The notes: generated by a model from the letters alone, not told the origin. A stretch of 64,000 bases of DNA from Paenibacillaceae bacterium (GCA_015057705.1 SVDU01000004.1:62001-126000); one strand, 5' to 3'; positions 24,795 through 33,538 are shown, counted from the first letter of the stretch. Made by a program: numbers and translations.

Positions 24795-24838
24795 AACAGG
24801 GGACAAGCCTATTCCGGTTCTTGTCCCCTGTTCGTTAT
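24795..24838. terminator. Terminator between yerC and the DUF1836 gene
   Basis: AACAGGGGACAAG (24795-24807) and CTTGTCCCCTGTT (24820-24832) form a 13-pair stem. It can serve both convergent genes. Confidence 0.8.
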
Positions 24839-25449
24839 TTCTTCCTTTTTAAAGAAGGATCCTCTCTTAAATCATCTATCAGCTGTTCGATCACCTGCTT
24901 TTTTACGTATACATCCAGTGACAGCTCGCAGATCCAGGAAAAGAGGCGTAAGTATTCCAGGTCATCACCCTCAATTCCTTTTTCTTCAAAGGTCTTGCTG
25001 GAATGCTGGTACTTTTCCAGTATGTCGGATTTAATACGTTCTAAGTCAGAATCTTCCTGGGAAAATACTTCTTTATAGATTGCTTCCAATGGCATGCCGT
25101 CAGATGGATTAAAGTGCTTATCGGTAATTGGTCTGAAAAGCTGTTCAATATCATTAAAGGATAATACATTTTTAAAATAGTAGATAAATATAAGCAGAAG
25201 AATATGTTCTTTCGTATATTTCTTTTTATTAGGAGCCGGAAGAAGATTATTCTTGGCATAATTGTTGATCATAGTCTTGGTTAAGACCTTATCATCTGAA
25301 TAACGCTTTGTTTCACTTAAATGCTTATCCATAAAAGTAGTGACCTGATCCATATATAAATCAATGTTTGGAATGGTTTCCGGCGAGATATAGCCAAGCC
25401 CATCCAAATGCTCTAAAATTTTTTTTAATCGTTCCTCGTTGGTTTTCAT
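24835..25449 (-). CDS. DUF1836 protein, MerR-like N-terminus
   Basis: A 204-residue protein of the DUF1836 family. The centre contains a winged-helix-like stretch, LTKTMINNYAKNNLLPAPNKKKYT (about 77-100), which resembles the first helices of MerR regulators and suggests DNA binding. The C-terminal part is helical, with an acidic stretch before a basic tail. ATG 25449 is preferred because CGGAGGAC lies just upstream; a second ATG six codons earlier has none. Function unknown; family members are often found as single genes in clostridia. Confidence 0.75.
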   Translation of the reverse strand: MKTNEERLKKILEHLDGLGYISPETIPNIDLYMDQVTTFMDKHLSETKRYSDDKVLTKTMINNYAKNNLLPAPNKKKYTKEHILLLIFIYYFKNVLSFNDIEQLFRPITDKHFNPSDGMPLEAIYKEVFSQEDSDLERIKSDILEKYQHSSKTFEEKGIEGDDLEYLRLFSWICELSLDVYVKKQVIEQLIDDLREDPSLKRKK

Positions 25450-25587
25450 ATGTCCTCCGTTCTGCATGGGAAAGCTCCGTACATGTGATAATCCCCTTAG
25501 TCATATTATATAGTATTCAATACCAGATGACAAGGGGGAAAAACTCCACTTAAACTAAATATTTTTGAGCATACCAAAATGATTTTC

Positions 25588-25615
25588 TTGACATTTGAGG
25601 AATGTGTGTTAATCT
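25588..25615 (+). promoter_or_regulatory. SigA promoter of ridA
   Basis: TTGACA (25588-25593), 16 bases and TAATCT (25610-25615). Confidence 0.6.
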
Positions 25616-25654
25616 AGAAATATCATTGTAATGAACGAAAGGAGATACATAATT

Positions 25655-26041
25655 ATGAAAAAAGTTTTGGCGACAGAAAAGGCTCCGGCAGCAATTGGTC
25701 CTTATTCTCAGGGTGTTCGCGGGGGCGATTATGTGTTCGTGTCCGGTCAGCTTCCCATTGATCCGGCAACCGGTGCATTTGCAGGTGAGGATATTGCATC
25801 TCAGACAAGACAGTCTTTAACCAATATAAAGGCCATACTGGAGAGCGGTGGTTTATCCATGGATCAGGTGGTTAAAACAACGGTATTATTAAAGAATATC
25901 AATGATTTTGCAGCAATGAATGAAGTGTATGCAACCTTTTTTAAAGGAGAATGTCCAGCCAGAGCAGCATTTGGAGTGGCAGCTCTTCCAAAAGACGCAT
26001 TAGTGGAAATTGAAGCCATTGCATATTGCGGTGAATCATAA
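25655..26041 (+). CDS. ridA: RidA family reactive imine/enamine deaminase
   Basis: A 128-residue YjgF/YER057c/UK114 protein. It would hydrolyse reactive 2-aminoacrylate made by PLP enzymes such as threonine dehydratase. The typical blocks are all there: [24 protein letters not shown] and the C-terminal [22 protein letters not shown], in which the Arg binds the carboxylate. The start is at ATG 25655, with AAAGGAG ten bases upstream. It stands alone, with its own promoter and terminator. Confidence 0.94.
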   Translation: MKKVLATEKAPAAIGPYSQGVRGGDYVFVSGQLPIDPATGAFAGEDIASQTRQSLTNIKAILESGGLSMDQVVKTTVLLKNINDFAAMNEVYATFFKGECPARAAFGVAALPKDALVEIEAIAYCGES

Positions 26042-26061
26042 ACTGTATCAGATAAGTAGAA

Positions 26062-26096
26062 AGGGGATGCCGGTTAACTGGCATTCCCTATTTTAA
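26062..26096 (+). terminator. Terminator of ridA
   Basis: GGGGATGCC (26063-26071) pairs with GGCATTCCC (26080-26088), with TATTTT following. Confidence 0.65.
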
Positions 26097-26175
26097 ATTC
26101 AGGCAATTTCCCCCTTTTCGGGAATGTACGGGGGACAAGATGTAGAAATAAAGGACTTTTTGCGAAAGAAATGGG

Positions 26176-26203
26176 TTGCATATTGGCAGACTTATATTAT
26201 AAT
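26176..26203 (+). promoter_or_regulatory. SigA promoter of folC
   Basis: TTGCAT (26176-26181), 16 bases and TATAAT (26198-26203). Confidence 0.6.
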
Positions 26204-26290
26204 TAATTGAGGAAGTTGGATCAGTCCGTTTTTTTAACCTTAATAAAGTAATTGATCTATGAATTTAAGCAGGAAGTTGGTACTTTAAGG

Positions 26291-27616
26291 ATGAGATTTG
26301 AAGAAACGGCAGAGGAATATTTAAGCCGTATCCCGATGTGGGCGAAAAAGAAGAATTCACTGGAAGTGATCAGGACGTTTTTAAAAGAGATGAACGAGCC
26401 TGATAAAACCATGAGAATCATTCATGTTGCAGGGACCAATGGAAAAGGTTCTGTATGTGCTTTTTTGCAGTCTGTGTTCTTAAGTGCTGGATATAAAGTG
26501 GGTACATTTACATCCCCTCATCTGATTGATATAAGAGAACGTTTTTGTGTAAATGGAGAGATGGCATCGGAATCAGCTTTTACAGACAGCTACCGGACAG
26601 TGAGATCACTTTCTGAACAGATGATAGAACAAGGATACTGCCATCCATCTTATTTTGAATTTTTATTTTATATGGCTATGGATTTATTTCAGAAGTCCGG
26701 GGTTGATCTTGTTATTCTGGAAGTTGGCCTGGGTGGAAGGCTTGACACAACCAATGTCATCAATAAACCGCTGGTATCTGTTATCACCTCGGTCAGTCTG
26801 GACCATACGGAATACTTAGGCGATACAATAGATAAGATTGCTGCTGAAAAGGCAGGTATTATTAAGAAGAATATTCCGGTGGTTTTTGACGCAAATCAGG
26901 AGATTGTTTCGGACGTGATCCGAAAAAGAGCAGTGGAACAGGACGCACCTTATTTTGAAACGGACAGGCATTGTTACCAGATCACAGGATCAGATAGCAA
27001 CGGCTTTCAGGCAGAACTGAAAGGGATAAAAGGGGAGTTATATCAGGTAACGATTCCTTCTAAAGCCAGATATCAGGTCATGAATGCCCTACTCGCTTTG
27101 CGGGCAGTGGAAGTATCCGGATTACTGGGAGACATGAGACTTAAAAAAGCAAGGGAACAGATCCGGAAAGGCTTTTTAAAAATGCACTGGCCTGCCAGAA
27201 TGGAAGAAGTACAGCCAGGCGTCTTTTTGGATGGGGCACATAATCCAGGGGGAATTGAAGAATTTGTAAAGACCGGGTCTGAACTGTGTGCAGACAGGAA
27301 AAAAAGAGCGAATCTTTTGTTTTCTGCCGTTTCCGATAAGAATTATCACGAAATGATAAGATTGATTGCAGCCAGTCTGCCACTGGATGAAGTGGCTGTG
27401 ACCCATATAGATTCCGACAGGGGAATTAAGACAGAGACAGCCTTACATGAGTTTGAAGAAGTGATTCATTGCGAAATAACAGGATTTCAAAACACAGAGG
27501 ATGCATTGCTTTATATGCTTCATAAACAGGATGAGGATCATCTGCTGTTTTGTGTAGGTTCACTCTATTTAATGGGTGAGATAAAAGCCGTTTTAAGGAG
27601 GATTAAACATGATTGA
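26291..27616 (+). CDS. folC: Folylpolyglutamate synthase/dihydrofolate synthase
   Basis: A 441-residue Mur-ligase-type enzyme that adds glutamate to dihydropteroate and to reduced folates. The P-loop is HVAGTNGKGSVCAF, followed by GTFTSPHLIDIRERF, the glycine-rich LEVGLGGRLDTTNV, SLDHTEYLG, and the C-terminal domain word FLDGAHNPGGIE. The start is uncertain: ATG 26291 gives the usual N-terminus, but its ribosome site is weak, and an in-frame TTG at 26252 has none either. The stop lies inside the next small gene, so the two are coupled. Confidence 0.92.
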   Translation: MRFEETAEEYLSRIPMWAKKKNSLEVIRTFLKEMNEPDKTMRIIHVAGTNGKGSVCAFLQSVFLSAGYKVGTFTSPHLIDIRERFCVNGEMASESAFTDSYRTVRSLSEQMIEQGYCHPSYFEFLFYMAMDLFQKSGVDLVILEVGLGGRLDTTNVINKPLVSVITSVSLDHTEYLGDTIDKIAAEKAGIIKKNIPVVFDANQEIVSDVIRKRAVEQDAPYFETDRHCYQITGSDSNGFQAELKGIKGELYQVTIPSKARYQVMNALLALRAVEVSGLLGDMRLKKAREQIRKGFLKMHWPARMEEVQPGVFLDGAHNPGGIEEFVKTGSELCADRKKRANLLFSAVSDKNYHEMIRLIAASLPLDEVAVTHIDSDRGIKTETALHEFEEVIHCEITGFQNTEDALLYMLHKQDEDHLLFCVGSLYLMGEIKAVLRRIKHD

Positions 27617-27749
27617 TTTTGATTCTGAGATTAAGGACTACAGGCCAAGCCTGGAGGTCGATGCAGTTGAAGATGCCATTGTAAGAAGTGATCTAACCGA
27701 TATGAATGATCTTATGATGAATCTGATTAAAGAAGTCAGCAAGGAATAG
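27609..27749 (+). CDS. Small acidic protein overlapping folC, 46 residues
   Basis: ATG 27609 lies eight bases inside the end of folC, with AAGGAGG seven bases upstream, and the frame closes at TAG 27747-27749. The product is acidic and probably helical, with the sequence DLMMNLIKEVSKE at the end. The next gene begins 11 bases later. The tight packing and the good ribosome site argue that it is translated. I recognise no family. Confidence 0.6.
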   Translation: MIDFDSEIKDYRPSLEVDAVEDAIVRSDLTDMNDLMMNLIKEVSKE

Positions 27750-27760
27750 GCGGATAAAAT

Positions 27761-29083
27761 ATGGATTATGAACGAAGAATCCGGGTGATTGCAAACAGCT
27801 ATTATAATATGGGACTGGAGAAGGCCAGGCTAAGAGATTTAACCGGATCAGCCGATTGTTTAAAAAAGTGTCTTCATTTTAATAAATATATGACAGATGC
27901 AAGGAATCTTCTTGGTCTCATCTACTATGAGGTAGGAGAGGTCGGGGATGCATTGGTTCAATGGGTTATCAGCAAGAATTTACAGCCTGGAGATAACCGT
28001 GCAGATTACTACCTGGAAGTGATTCAGAAGAAAAAGGGCACCATGGATCTGGAGCGCAGGGCAGTGCGCCGGTTTAATCAGGCACTGGCTTACGTCAAAA
28101 GCGAAAGTGAGGATCTGGCCATACTGCAGCTTAATAAAGCAGTGGAGGACAAGCCCAATTATGTAAAGGCCCAGCTTTTATTTGCACTCCTGTACATCGT
28201 AAGGGAGGATTATCAGAAAGCAGGGAAAGCAGTAAATAAGGTGCTTCAAATTGACCATAATCATCCGAAAGCACTTTATTATAAATCAATTATGAAAGAG
28301 ACCGGTACCAGGGTTAAGCCAGAACGGGAACGGGAACCGGAAAAAAGAAAACTGAAGAATGTGGTTTCCCACAGGCAGATGCAGGATGATGATGTGATTA
28401 TCCCGCCAAGCTATAAGGAAAACACCAGGGATCAGGCGGTTTTAAACATACTGGCAGGACTTTTGCTGGGAGCCGCAGTGGTGTTCTTTATGGTTATGCC
28501 GGCGAACACCAAATCCATTAACGATAACCATAACAAAGAGATGTTAAAATACAGCGAGCAATTAAGCCAGGCCAATCAAAAGGCGGATCTTTTAACCCAG
28601 CAGCTTAATTCTCTGGAATCAGAAAAGAAGACCGCAGAGGATTCCCTGGCATCCTTAACCAATAACTCTGACAGCGTTCTGGCTCAGTATCAGTCGGTTA
28701 TCGGTATTTTACAGGCATATAAAAAGGATGATTTTCCATCTGCAGTCAAAATCTATGCAGATCTCAATCCTGGGCTGATTGCTTCAGCAGATGTTCAGGC
28801 GATTATTGTTGAGATAAAAAAGGATATGGCACAGAAGGGCTACCCCATTTTAGAGGGGCTGGGTGATAAAGCCATGGAAGCAGGGGACAGTCAGTCCGCT
28901 CTTAATTATTATGCAAAATGTATTGAGTTAAAACCAGACAGCTGGCAGGCAAAGTTTAAGACTGCCGTTATCTACAAGGGAATGGATCAGAAGGATCAGG
29001 CCAACGGTTTGTTTTCTGATATCATAAATAACAGCAAAGACGAAACGTTATCTGCTAAGGCGAAAACAGAACGAGGTTTTTAA
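27761..29083 (+). CDS. TPR-repeat membrane protein
   Basis: A 440-residue protein. The N-terminal cytoplasmic part (about 1-180) carries tetratricopeptide-like repeats such as ALYYKSIMKE and a KPNYVKAQLLFALLYI helix pair. A single membrane helix lies at 228-247, then a coiled coil (about 255-300) and a second TPR pair near 365-420 (SALNYYAKCIELKPDSWQAKF) that would be outside the membrane. The ribosome site is poor (GGCGGA), which suggests coupling to the small gene upstream. Function is unknown; a scaffold role is suggested only by domain type. Confidence 0.8.
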   Translation: MDYERRIRVIANSYYNMGLEKARLRDLTGSADCLKKCLHFNKYMTDARNLLGLIYYEVGEVGDALVQWVISKNLQPGDNRADYYLEVIQKKKGTMDLERRAVRRFNQALAYVKSESEDLAILQLNKAVEDKPNYVKAQLLFALLYIVREDYQKAGKAVNKVLQIDHNHPKALYYKSIMKETGTRVKPEREREPEKRKLKNVVSHRQMQDDDVIIPPSYKENTRDQAVLNILAGLLLGAAVVFFMVMPANTKSINDNHNKEMLKYSEQLSQANQKADLLTQQLNSLESEKKTAEDSLASLTNNSDSVLAQYQSVIGILQAYKKDDFPSAVKIYADLNPGLIASADVQAIIVEIKKDMAQKGYPILEGLGDKAMEAGDSQSALNYYAKCIELKPDSWQAKFKTAVIYKGMDQKDQANGLFSDIINNSKDETLSAKAKTERGF

Positions 29084-29095
29084 TGGCAGAATTCG

Positions 29096-29140
29096 AAAAG
29101 ACACTACAGAAGAAACATATTTTTGTGGTGTCTTTTTTTA
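29096..29140 (+). terminator. Terminator after the folC operon
   Basis: AAAAGACACTACA (29096-29108) and TGTGGTGTCTTTT (29124-29136) pair over 13 bases, and a T run follows. Confidence 0.85.
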
Positions 29141-29220
29141 TTCACCCGGATTAATTTTCGGTATAAAAAACTCTTCTCTGGTATTACGGACAGACAATAA
29201 GAAATGGAGGAGTATTGCAT

Positions 29221-29562
29221 ATGAATCAACCACACTTTACGTATGAGGCAGAAGGTCATACATTAATCGTTCATCTGCCGGAGGAACTGGATCATCATAA
29301 CTGTTCCGGGTTAAAATATGAAACAGATTTAATCCTTTCCGAGAATTATATCCGCCGTATTATATTCGATTTTTCCAGAACAAGATTTATGGATTCCTCC
29401 GGAATCGGAATCCTGCTTAACCGTTACAAGCAGATGGCATTAAGCGGAGGAAGTGTAGCCATTTACGGTGCGGGATCTCAGGCTCTCCGCATTTTAAAAA
29501 TGGGAGGAATTTTAAAATTAATGAAATTATATGACTCTAAGGAAGCAGCAGTCACAGGTTGA
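29221..29562 (+). CDS. spoIIAA: Anti-sigma-F factor antagonist SpoIIAA
   Basis: A 113-residue STAS-domain protein. When unphosphorylated it frees SigF from SpoIIAB in the forespore. The phosphorylation motif FMDSSGIG places the target at Ser59, matching Ser58 of B. subtilis. Start ATG 29221 has GGAGGAG eight to ten bases upstream. The stop is 10 bases from the spoIIAB start, with sigF next, the canonical spoIIA order. I could not find a convincing SigH promoter in the 137 bases upstream. Confidence 0.95.
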   Translation: MNQPHFTYEAEGHTLIVHLPEELDHHNCSGLKYETDLILSENYIRRIIFDFSRTRFMDSSGIGILLNRYKQMALSGGSVAIYGAGSQALRILKMGGILKLMKLYDSKEAAVTG

Positions 29563-29572
29563 GGAGGAACAT

Positions 29573-30007
29573 ATGTCAGAACAAAACAAACCAGAAATTC
29601 TTAAAATGGAATTGGAAGCCCTGTCCCAAAATGAAGAATTCGCCAGAGTAGCAGTAGCTGTTTTTATGGCCAGACTGGATCCCACTCTGGAGGAGGTGGA
29701 AGATGTGAAAACAGCTGTCTCAGAGGCAGTTACCAACGCAGTCATCCACGGATATCAGGGGAAGGGAGGAATCATCTACATAGAAGTGACGGTTGAGGGA
29801 CAGGAACTGACTGTTTCCATACGGGATACAGGAATTGGGATTACGGATATTAAACAGGCGATGGAACCCATGTTTACCACGGACCCTGACGGAGTCCGGT
29901 CTGGTATGGGATTCTCTTTTATGGAAGCATTTATGGATCAGGTGGAAGTTAAGTCGGAGCCAGATAAGGGAACTGCGGTGATTATGAAAAAGAAGATTAG
30001 CAGGTGA
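29573..30007 (+). CDS. spoIIAB: Anti-sigma-F factor/serine kinase SpoIIAB
   Basis: A 144-residue GHKL-fold kinase that binds SigF and phosphorylates SpoIIAA. The N box is EAVTNAVIHGY, the G1 box RDTGIGI and the G2 region GVRSGMGFSFM, all in the usual order for this family. GAGGAGG precedes ATG 29573. The stop TGA at 30005-30007 is only six bases before the sigF start, so the two are translationally linked, which keeps their ratio balanced. Confidence 0.95.
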   Translation: MSEQNKPEILKMELEALSQNEEFARVAVAVFMARLDPTLEEVEDVKTAVSEAVTNAVIHGYQGKGGIIYIEVTVEGQELTVSIRDTGIGITDIKQAMEPMFTTDPDGVRSGMGFSFMEAFMDQVEVKSEPDKGTAVIMKKKISR

Positions 30008-30012
30008 GCCCT

Positions 30013-30726
30013 ATGGATGAGACCATGAGATTGATACAAATGGCTCACGATGGAGATAAAGCGGCAAGAGACCGGCTTGTGACCGAGAATTTCGGTTTGA
30101 TCTGGAGTATTGTGCGCAGATTTACGGGGCGTGGTTATGAGCCTGAGGATTTATTTCAGATTGGAAGTATTGGTTTAATGAAAGCCATTGATAAATTTGA
30201 TTTATCCTATGAAGTCAAGTTTTCCACCTATGCAGTTCCAATGATAACCGGAGAGATCAAGCGCTTCTTAAGAGATGACGGAATTATAAAAGTCAGCCGG
30301 TCCATTAAGGAAATGGGAATGAAGGTAAAAAATGTGCGGGAGGAGCTGGTTTACCGTTTTGGAAGAGAACCTACGGTAGAAGAGATAGCAGGAGAAATTG
30401 GGGCCAGTAAAGAAGAAGTGGCAGCTTCCATAGAAGCTGGTGCTGAGGTGGAATCGTTATATCGTTCTGTCAATAAAAATGACGAAAACAGTCTGCTTCT
30501 GATTGATAAGATAGAAGAAGAAAGCTCTGCTCAGGAAGAATTGTTAAACCGAATGGTACTTCGGGAATTGTTAACCGATTTGTCGGACAAGGACAGGGAA
30601 ATTATTATACGCCGGTATTATTACAATGAAACCCAGAGTCAGATTGCGGATAAACTTGGTATTTCCCAGGTACAGGTTTCCAGGCTTGAAAAAAAGATTT
30701 TAAAACAAATGCGCGAAAAATTATAG
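30013..30726 (+). CDS. sigF: RNA polymerase sigma factor SigF
   Basis: A 237-residue forespore sigma factor. Region 2 reads DLFQIGSIGLMKAIDKFD and FSTYAVPMITGEIKRFLRDD, region 3 VSRSIKEMG, and region 4 ends QSQIADKLGISQVQVSRLEKKIL. Start ATG 30013 has AGGTGAG four bases upstream; a GTG at 30004 that overlaps the spoIIAB stop is an alternative. The stop codon lies within the -35 of the next operon's SigG-like promoter, so the spoIIA and spoVA units are directly adjacent, as in B. subtilis. Confidence 0.95.
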   Translation: MDETMRLIQMAHDGDKAARDRLVTENFGLIWSIVRRFTGRGYEPEDLFQIGSIGLMKAIDKFDLSYEVKFSTYAVPMITGEIKRFLRDDGIIKVSRSIKEMGMKVKNVREELVYRFGREPTVEEIAGEIGASKEEVAASIEAGAEVESLYRSVNKNDENSLLLIDKIEEESSAQEELLNRMVLRELLTDLSDKDREIIIRRYYYNETQSQIADKLGISQVQVSRLEKKILKQMREKL

Positions 30727-30755
30727 AATAAAAAAATTTCATACGGCTCATACTA
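30725..30755 (+). promoter_or_regulatory. SigG/SigF-type promoter of the spoVA operon
   Basis: AGAATA (30725-30730), 18 bases and CATACTA (30749-30755) match the forespore consensus TGAATA-N17/18-CATACTA closely. spoVA is SigG-dependent in B. subtilis. Confidence 0.7.
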
Positions 30756-30790
30756 ATTTTGAAAAACCAGAGAAAAGGATGTGAGCATGT

Positions 30791-30949
30791 ATGGAATCCA
30801 TGAAACATAAGCTAGTCATGACGCTACTGGTCATATGCTTAATTGCAATCGCAGCTGCAATCTGGTATATGATCGCTGTTATGCCCGACGGTACGCAAAA
30901 GGAGGGAACACTTGTTGAAGCCACTCCCAGATGGGAGATGGTTGCATGA
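30791..30949 (+). CDS. Small membrane protein upstream of spoVAA, 52 residues
   Basis: ATG 30791 to TGA 30947-30949. Residues 5-31 form one membrane helix, followed by a polar tail (PDGTQKEGTLVEATPRWEMVA). The stop overlaps the spoVAA start in ATGA, and AAAAGGA lies upstream of the start. It is the first gene after the SigG-like promoter, so it would be made in the forespore with the SpoVA proteins. I recognise no family. The alternative is a leader peptide that only couples translation. Confidence 0.6.
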   Translation: MESMKHKLVMTLLVICLIAIAAAIWYMIAVMPDGTQKEGTLVEATPRWEMVA

Positions 30950-31572
30950 GTAAGACCGTATATTTAAACATCAGTGAAATTACAGAGGTTCATCACAAGG
31001 ATGTACAACTGAAAGATGTAGCTGATGTTTATTGTGACGATTCTGCTGTTTTAAATAAGTGTAATGCACTGCGGATTAAAACCATTCATTCAGATCGTAA
31101 CAAGCGTTATATTGAGAGTACACTTGATGTGATTAAAAAGCTGGTGGAAATGGACCCGGCTATCTCTGTTAATAACGTGGGCAAGGTTGATTATATCATT
31201 GATTACCACGGACCCAAATCTCCCAATTGGGTGTGGCAGTGGATAAAAACAATTTTCGTCTGTGTGATCTGTTACTGCGGTGCTGCTTTTGCAATTATGA
31301 CATTTAATAACGATGTAAGTGTTACGGATGTGTTCAAGGAAATTTATAAGATTATTATGAGAGAGGAATCCAATGGTTTTACGATTCTGGAAGTCAGTTA
31401 TTCCATTGGACTGGCTGTTGGAATTGTTGGATTTTTTAATCATTTTGCAAAAATTAAGATCAATACCGATCCGACCCCACTGGAGGTGGAAATGCGTCTT
31501 TATGAAGATAATATCAGCAAAACCCTGATCCAGAATGAAGGGAGAAAGGAGTCTGATATCGATGCTTCTTAA
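30946..31572 (+). CDS. spoVAA: Stage V sporulation protein AA
   Basis: A 208-residue protein. The N-terminal half is a soluble double domain, starting MSKTVYLNISE, and the C-terminal half has two membrane helices (about 100-120 and 150-170). It is part of the SpoVA machinery for dipicolinic acid movement in spores. ATG 30946 has GGGAGA upstream and overlaps the preceding small ORF. The end overlaps the start of spoVAB by 11 bases. Confidence 0.88.
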   Translation: MSKTVYLNISEITEVHHKDVQLKDVADVYCDDSAVLNKCNALRIKTIHSDRNKRYIESTLDVIKKLVEMDPAISVNNVGKVDYIIDYHGPKSPNWVWQWIKTIFVCVICYCGAAFAIMTFNNDVSVTDVFKEIYKIIMREESNGFTILEVSYSIGLAVGIVGFFNHFAKIKINTDPTPLEVEMRLYEDNISKTLIQNEGRKESDIDAS

Positions 31573-31987
31573 AGAGGTGTTGCTATGTTTTGTCGGATTA
31601 AGCGCTGGCGGCATCATAGCAGCCGGCGTTTTTGCCTTTCTGGCAATTATTGGAGTGTTTCCCCGCCTGATTGGATTTACTCATACAAAGAAGCACATCA
31701 TGCTTTATGAGTCATTTATTATTCTTGGAGGTGTGGTTGGAAATATCGGTGACATTTACGAAACACCCATTGGATTTGGAGGTAATGTATTTTTAGGTAT
31801 CTTTGGATTGTCCGTGGGAATATTTGTAGGCTGCCTGGTAATGTCTCTTGCAGAAACATTGAAAGCACTACCTGTTTTTAGCAGAAGAGTTAATCTGGGA
31901 GTTGGTCTGCAATATATCATACTGTCTATCGCTCTTGGTAAATTGACAGGCTCTCTGTTGTTTTTTGCAGAACGCTTCGGACAATAA
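31562..31987 (+). CDS. spoVAB: Stage V sporulation protein AB
   Basis: A 141-residue inner forespore membrane protein with about four hydrophobic helices. The words GLSAGGIIAAGVFAFL and SLAETLKALPVFSRR are typical of SpoVAB. The start at ATG 31562 has AAAGGAG upstream and lies inside the spoVAA coding end, which points to coupled translation. It works with SpoVAA, of which it is a constant neighbour. Confidence 0.9.
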   Translation: MLLKEVLLCFVGLSAGGIIAAGVFAFLAIIGVFPRLIGFTHTKKHIMLYESFIILGGVVGNIGDIYETPIGFGGNVFLGIFGLSVGIFVGCLVMSLAETLKALPVFSRRVNLGVGLQYIILSIALGKLTGSLLFFAERFGQ

Positions 31988-32017
31988 CAATAAAAAATTA
32001 CAGAATGGAGGAAAAGA

Positions 32018-32470
32018 ATGGAAGTTAATAAAAAAGCCTATGAAGCTTATGTAAAGGAAGTAACTCCGGTAAATAAAAAACTTCCCAATATCATCAAAGC
32101 TTTTTTAGTAGGAGGAATTATCTGCACGGCAGGTCAGATTTGCACCACGCTGATTATGAACCAGGGAGTAGAAAAGGAAACTGCGTCTGCCTGGACGACT
32201 CTGATCTTAATTGCGGCCAGCGTGATTCTTACAGGATTAAATATTTATCCCAAAATAACAAAGTTTGGCGGTGCCGGGGCTTTGGTTCCCATAACCGGCT
32301 TTGCTAACTCCGTGGTGGCACCTGCGGTAGAATTTAAAGCAGAGGGACAGGTATTTGGAATTGGCTGTAAGATTTTTACCATTGCCGGTCCGGTTATTCT
32401 TTACGGCATATTAAGTTCTTGGATACTGGGAGTGATCGCCTATGTCCTGAAAGCCTTCGGCATAGTGTAG
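32018..32470 (+). CDS. spoVAC: Stage V sporulation protein AC
   Basis: A 150-residue membrane protein with about four helices, the mechanosensitive-channel-like subunit of the DPA channel. The N-terminal soluble part (YVKEVTPVNKKLPNIIKAFL) and FGGAGALVPITGFANSV are strongly typical. GGAGG precedes the start. It is followed by spoVAD after 31 bases. Confidence 0.94.
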   Translation: MEVNKKAYEAYVKEVTPVNKKLPNIIKAFLVGGIICTAGQICTTLIMNQGVEKETASAWTTLILIAASVILTGLNIYPKITKFGGAGALVPITGFANSVVAPAVEFKAEGQVFGIGCKIFTIAGPVILYGILSSWILGVIAYVLKAFGIV

Positions 32471-32501
32471 ACCAGACTGAAAGAGAAATGGAGTGAGTAA
32501 A

Positions 32502-33518
32502 ATGCAGGTTGGAAAAGCAAGCATAAAATTTGAAGAACCTCCGGTGATTGAGAGCATGGCTTCCATTGTCGGAAAAAAAGAGGGAGAAGGACCCCTTGGC
32601 AAGCTTTTTGATGTAGTGGAGCAGGATGATATGTTTGGGGCAGATACGTGGGAGAAGGCAGAAAGTGCACTGCAAAAGCAAACCGCAGATCTGGCAATTG
32701 AAAAAGGAGATATCCGAAAAAAAGACCTCCGTTATTTGTTTGCCGGGGATTTACTGGGGCAGCTGATTGCAACATCATTTGGTACGGTAGATTTGGAGAT
32801 TCCTTTATTTGGACTTTTTGGTGCCTGTTCCACCATGGGAGAGGCTTTAAATCTTGGCTCTATGACAGTGGCGGCAGGTTATGCAGACAAAGTAATGGCA
32901 ATGGCATCCAGCCATTTTGCAACAGCTGAAAAACAGTTCCGATTTCCTCTGGGTTATGGAAATCAGCGCCCGTTTTCTTCTTCCTGGACAGTGACCGGCT
33001 GCGGAGCTGTTATTCTTACCAAACACAGAAAAGAAGGAATTGCTGCTATAACCGGTATTACCACCGGGCGTATGGTGGATATGGGGATCAAGGATTCCAT
33101 GAATATGGGAGCAGCTATGGCACCTGCCGCATTTCATACCATACAGCAGAACTTTGACGATTTTAATATAGATGAAAATTATTATGATAAAATCATAACT
33201 GGAGACCTTGGCCGGGTTGGCCGCACCATTCTCCTGGATTTCATGAGAAACAAAGGGCATGATCTGGAGACCATCCATACAGACTGCGGGATTGAGATAT
33301 TTGATCCTGAATCCCAGGATACACATGCGGGAGGAAGTGGCTGTGGCTGTGCAGCATCAACGCTCTGTTCTTATATATTACCCAAAATAAAGGACGGAAC
33401 GTGGAAGAGAGTTCTTTTTGTGCCAACTGGTGCACTGCTGTCCACGGTAAGCTTTAACGAAGGAGAAACCATTCCTGCCATTGCTCATGGAGTTATGATC
33501 GAGCATATAGACAACTGA
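32502..33518 (+). CDS. spoVAD: Stage V sporulation protein AD
   Basis: A 338-residue cytoplasmic protein of the thiolase-like fold that binds dipicolinic acid. Family blocks include FGACSTMGEALNLGSM, SSHFATAEKQFRFPLGYGNQRP and GGSGCGCAAS. ATG 32502 is favoured, as GGAG lies eight bases before it; a GTG three codons earlier is possible. It is the soluble plug-like component between SpoVAC and SpoVAE, which flank it. Confidence 0.95.
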   Translation: MQVGKASIKFEEPPVIESMASIVGKKEGEGPLGKLFDVVEQDDMFGADTWEKAESALQKQTADLAIEKGDIRKKDLRYLFAGDLLGQLIATSFGTVDLEIPLFGLFGACSTMGEALNLGSMTVAAGYADKVMAMASSHFATAEKQFRFPLGYGNQRPFSSSWTVTGCGAVILTKHRKEGIAAITGITTGRMVDMGIKDSMNMGAAMAPAAFHTIQQNFDDFNIDENYYDKIITGDLGRVGRTILLDFMRNKGHDLETIHTDCGIEIFDPESQDTHAGGSGCGCAASTLCSYILPKIKDGTWKRVLFVPTGALLSTVSFNEGETIPAIAHGVMIEHIDN

Positions 33519-33538
33519 TCTGGAAAGGAGAACGCTAT

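Noticed and set aside
25455-25553. Divergent small ORFs between DUF1836 and ridA
   Set aside because: Short frames exist on both strands, but they lack ribosome sites and run through the promoter region.
29084-29205. SigH promoter upstream of spoIIAA
   Set aside because: I looked for AGGA-type -35 and GAAT-type -10 words at the right spacing and found none good enough to report.
32847-33326. A 159-codon open frame antisense to spoVAD
   Set aside because: It lies wholly inside a conserved gene, has no ribosome site, and its product looks like random Cys/His-rich shadow translation.
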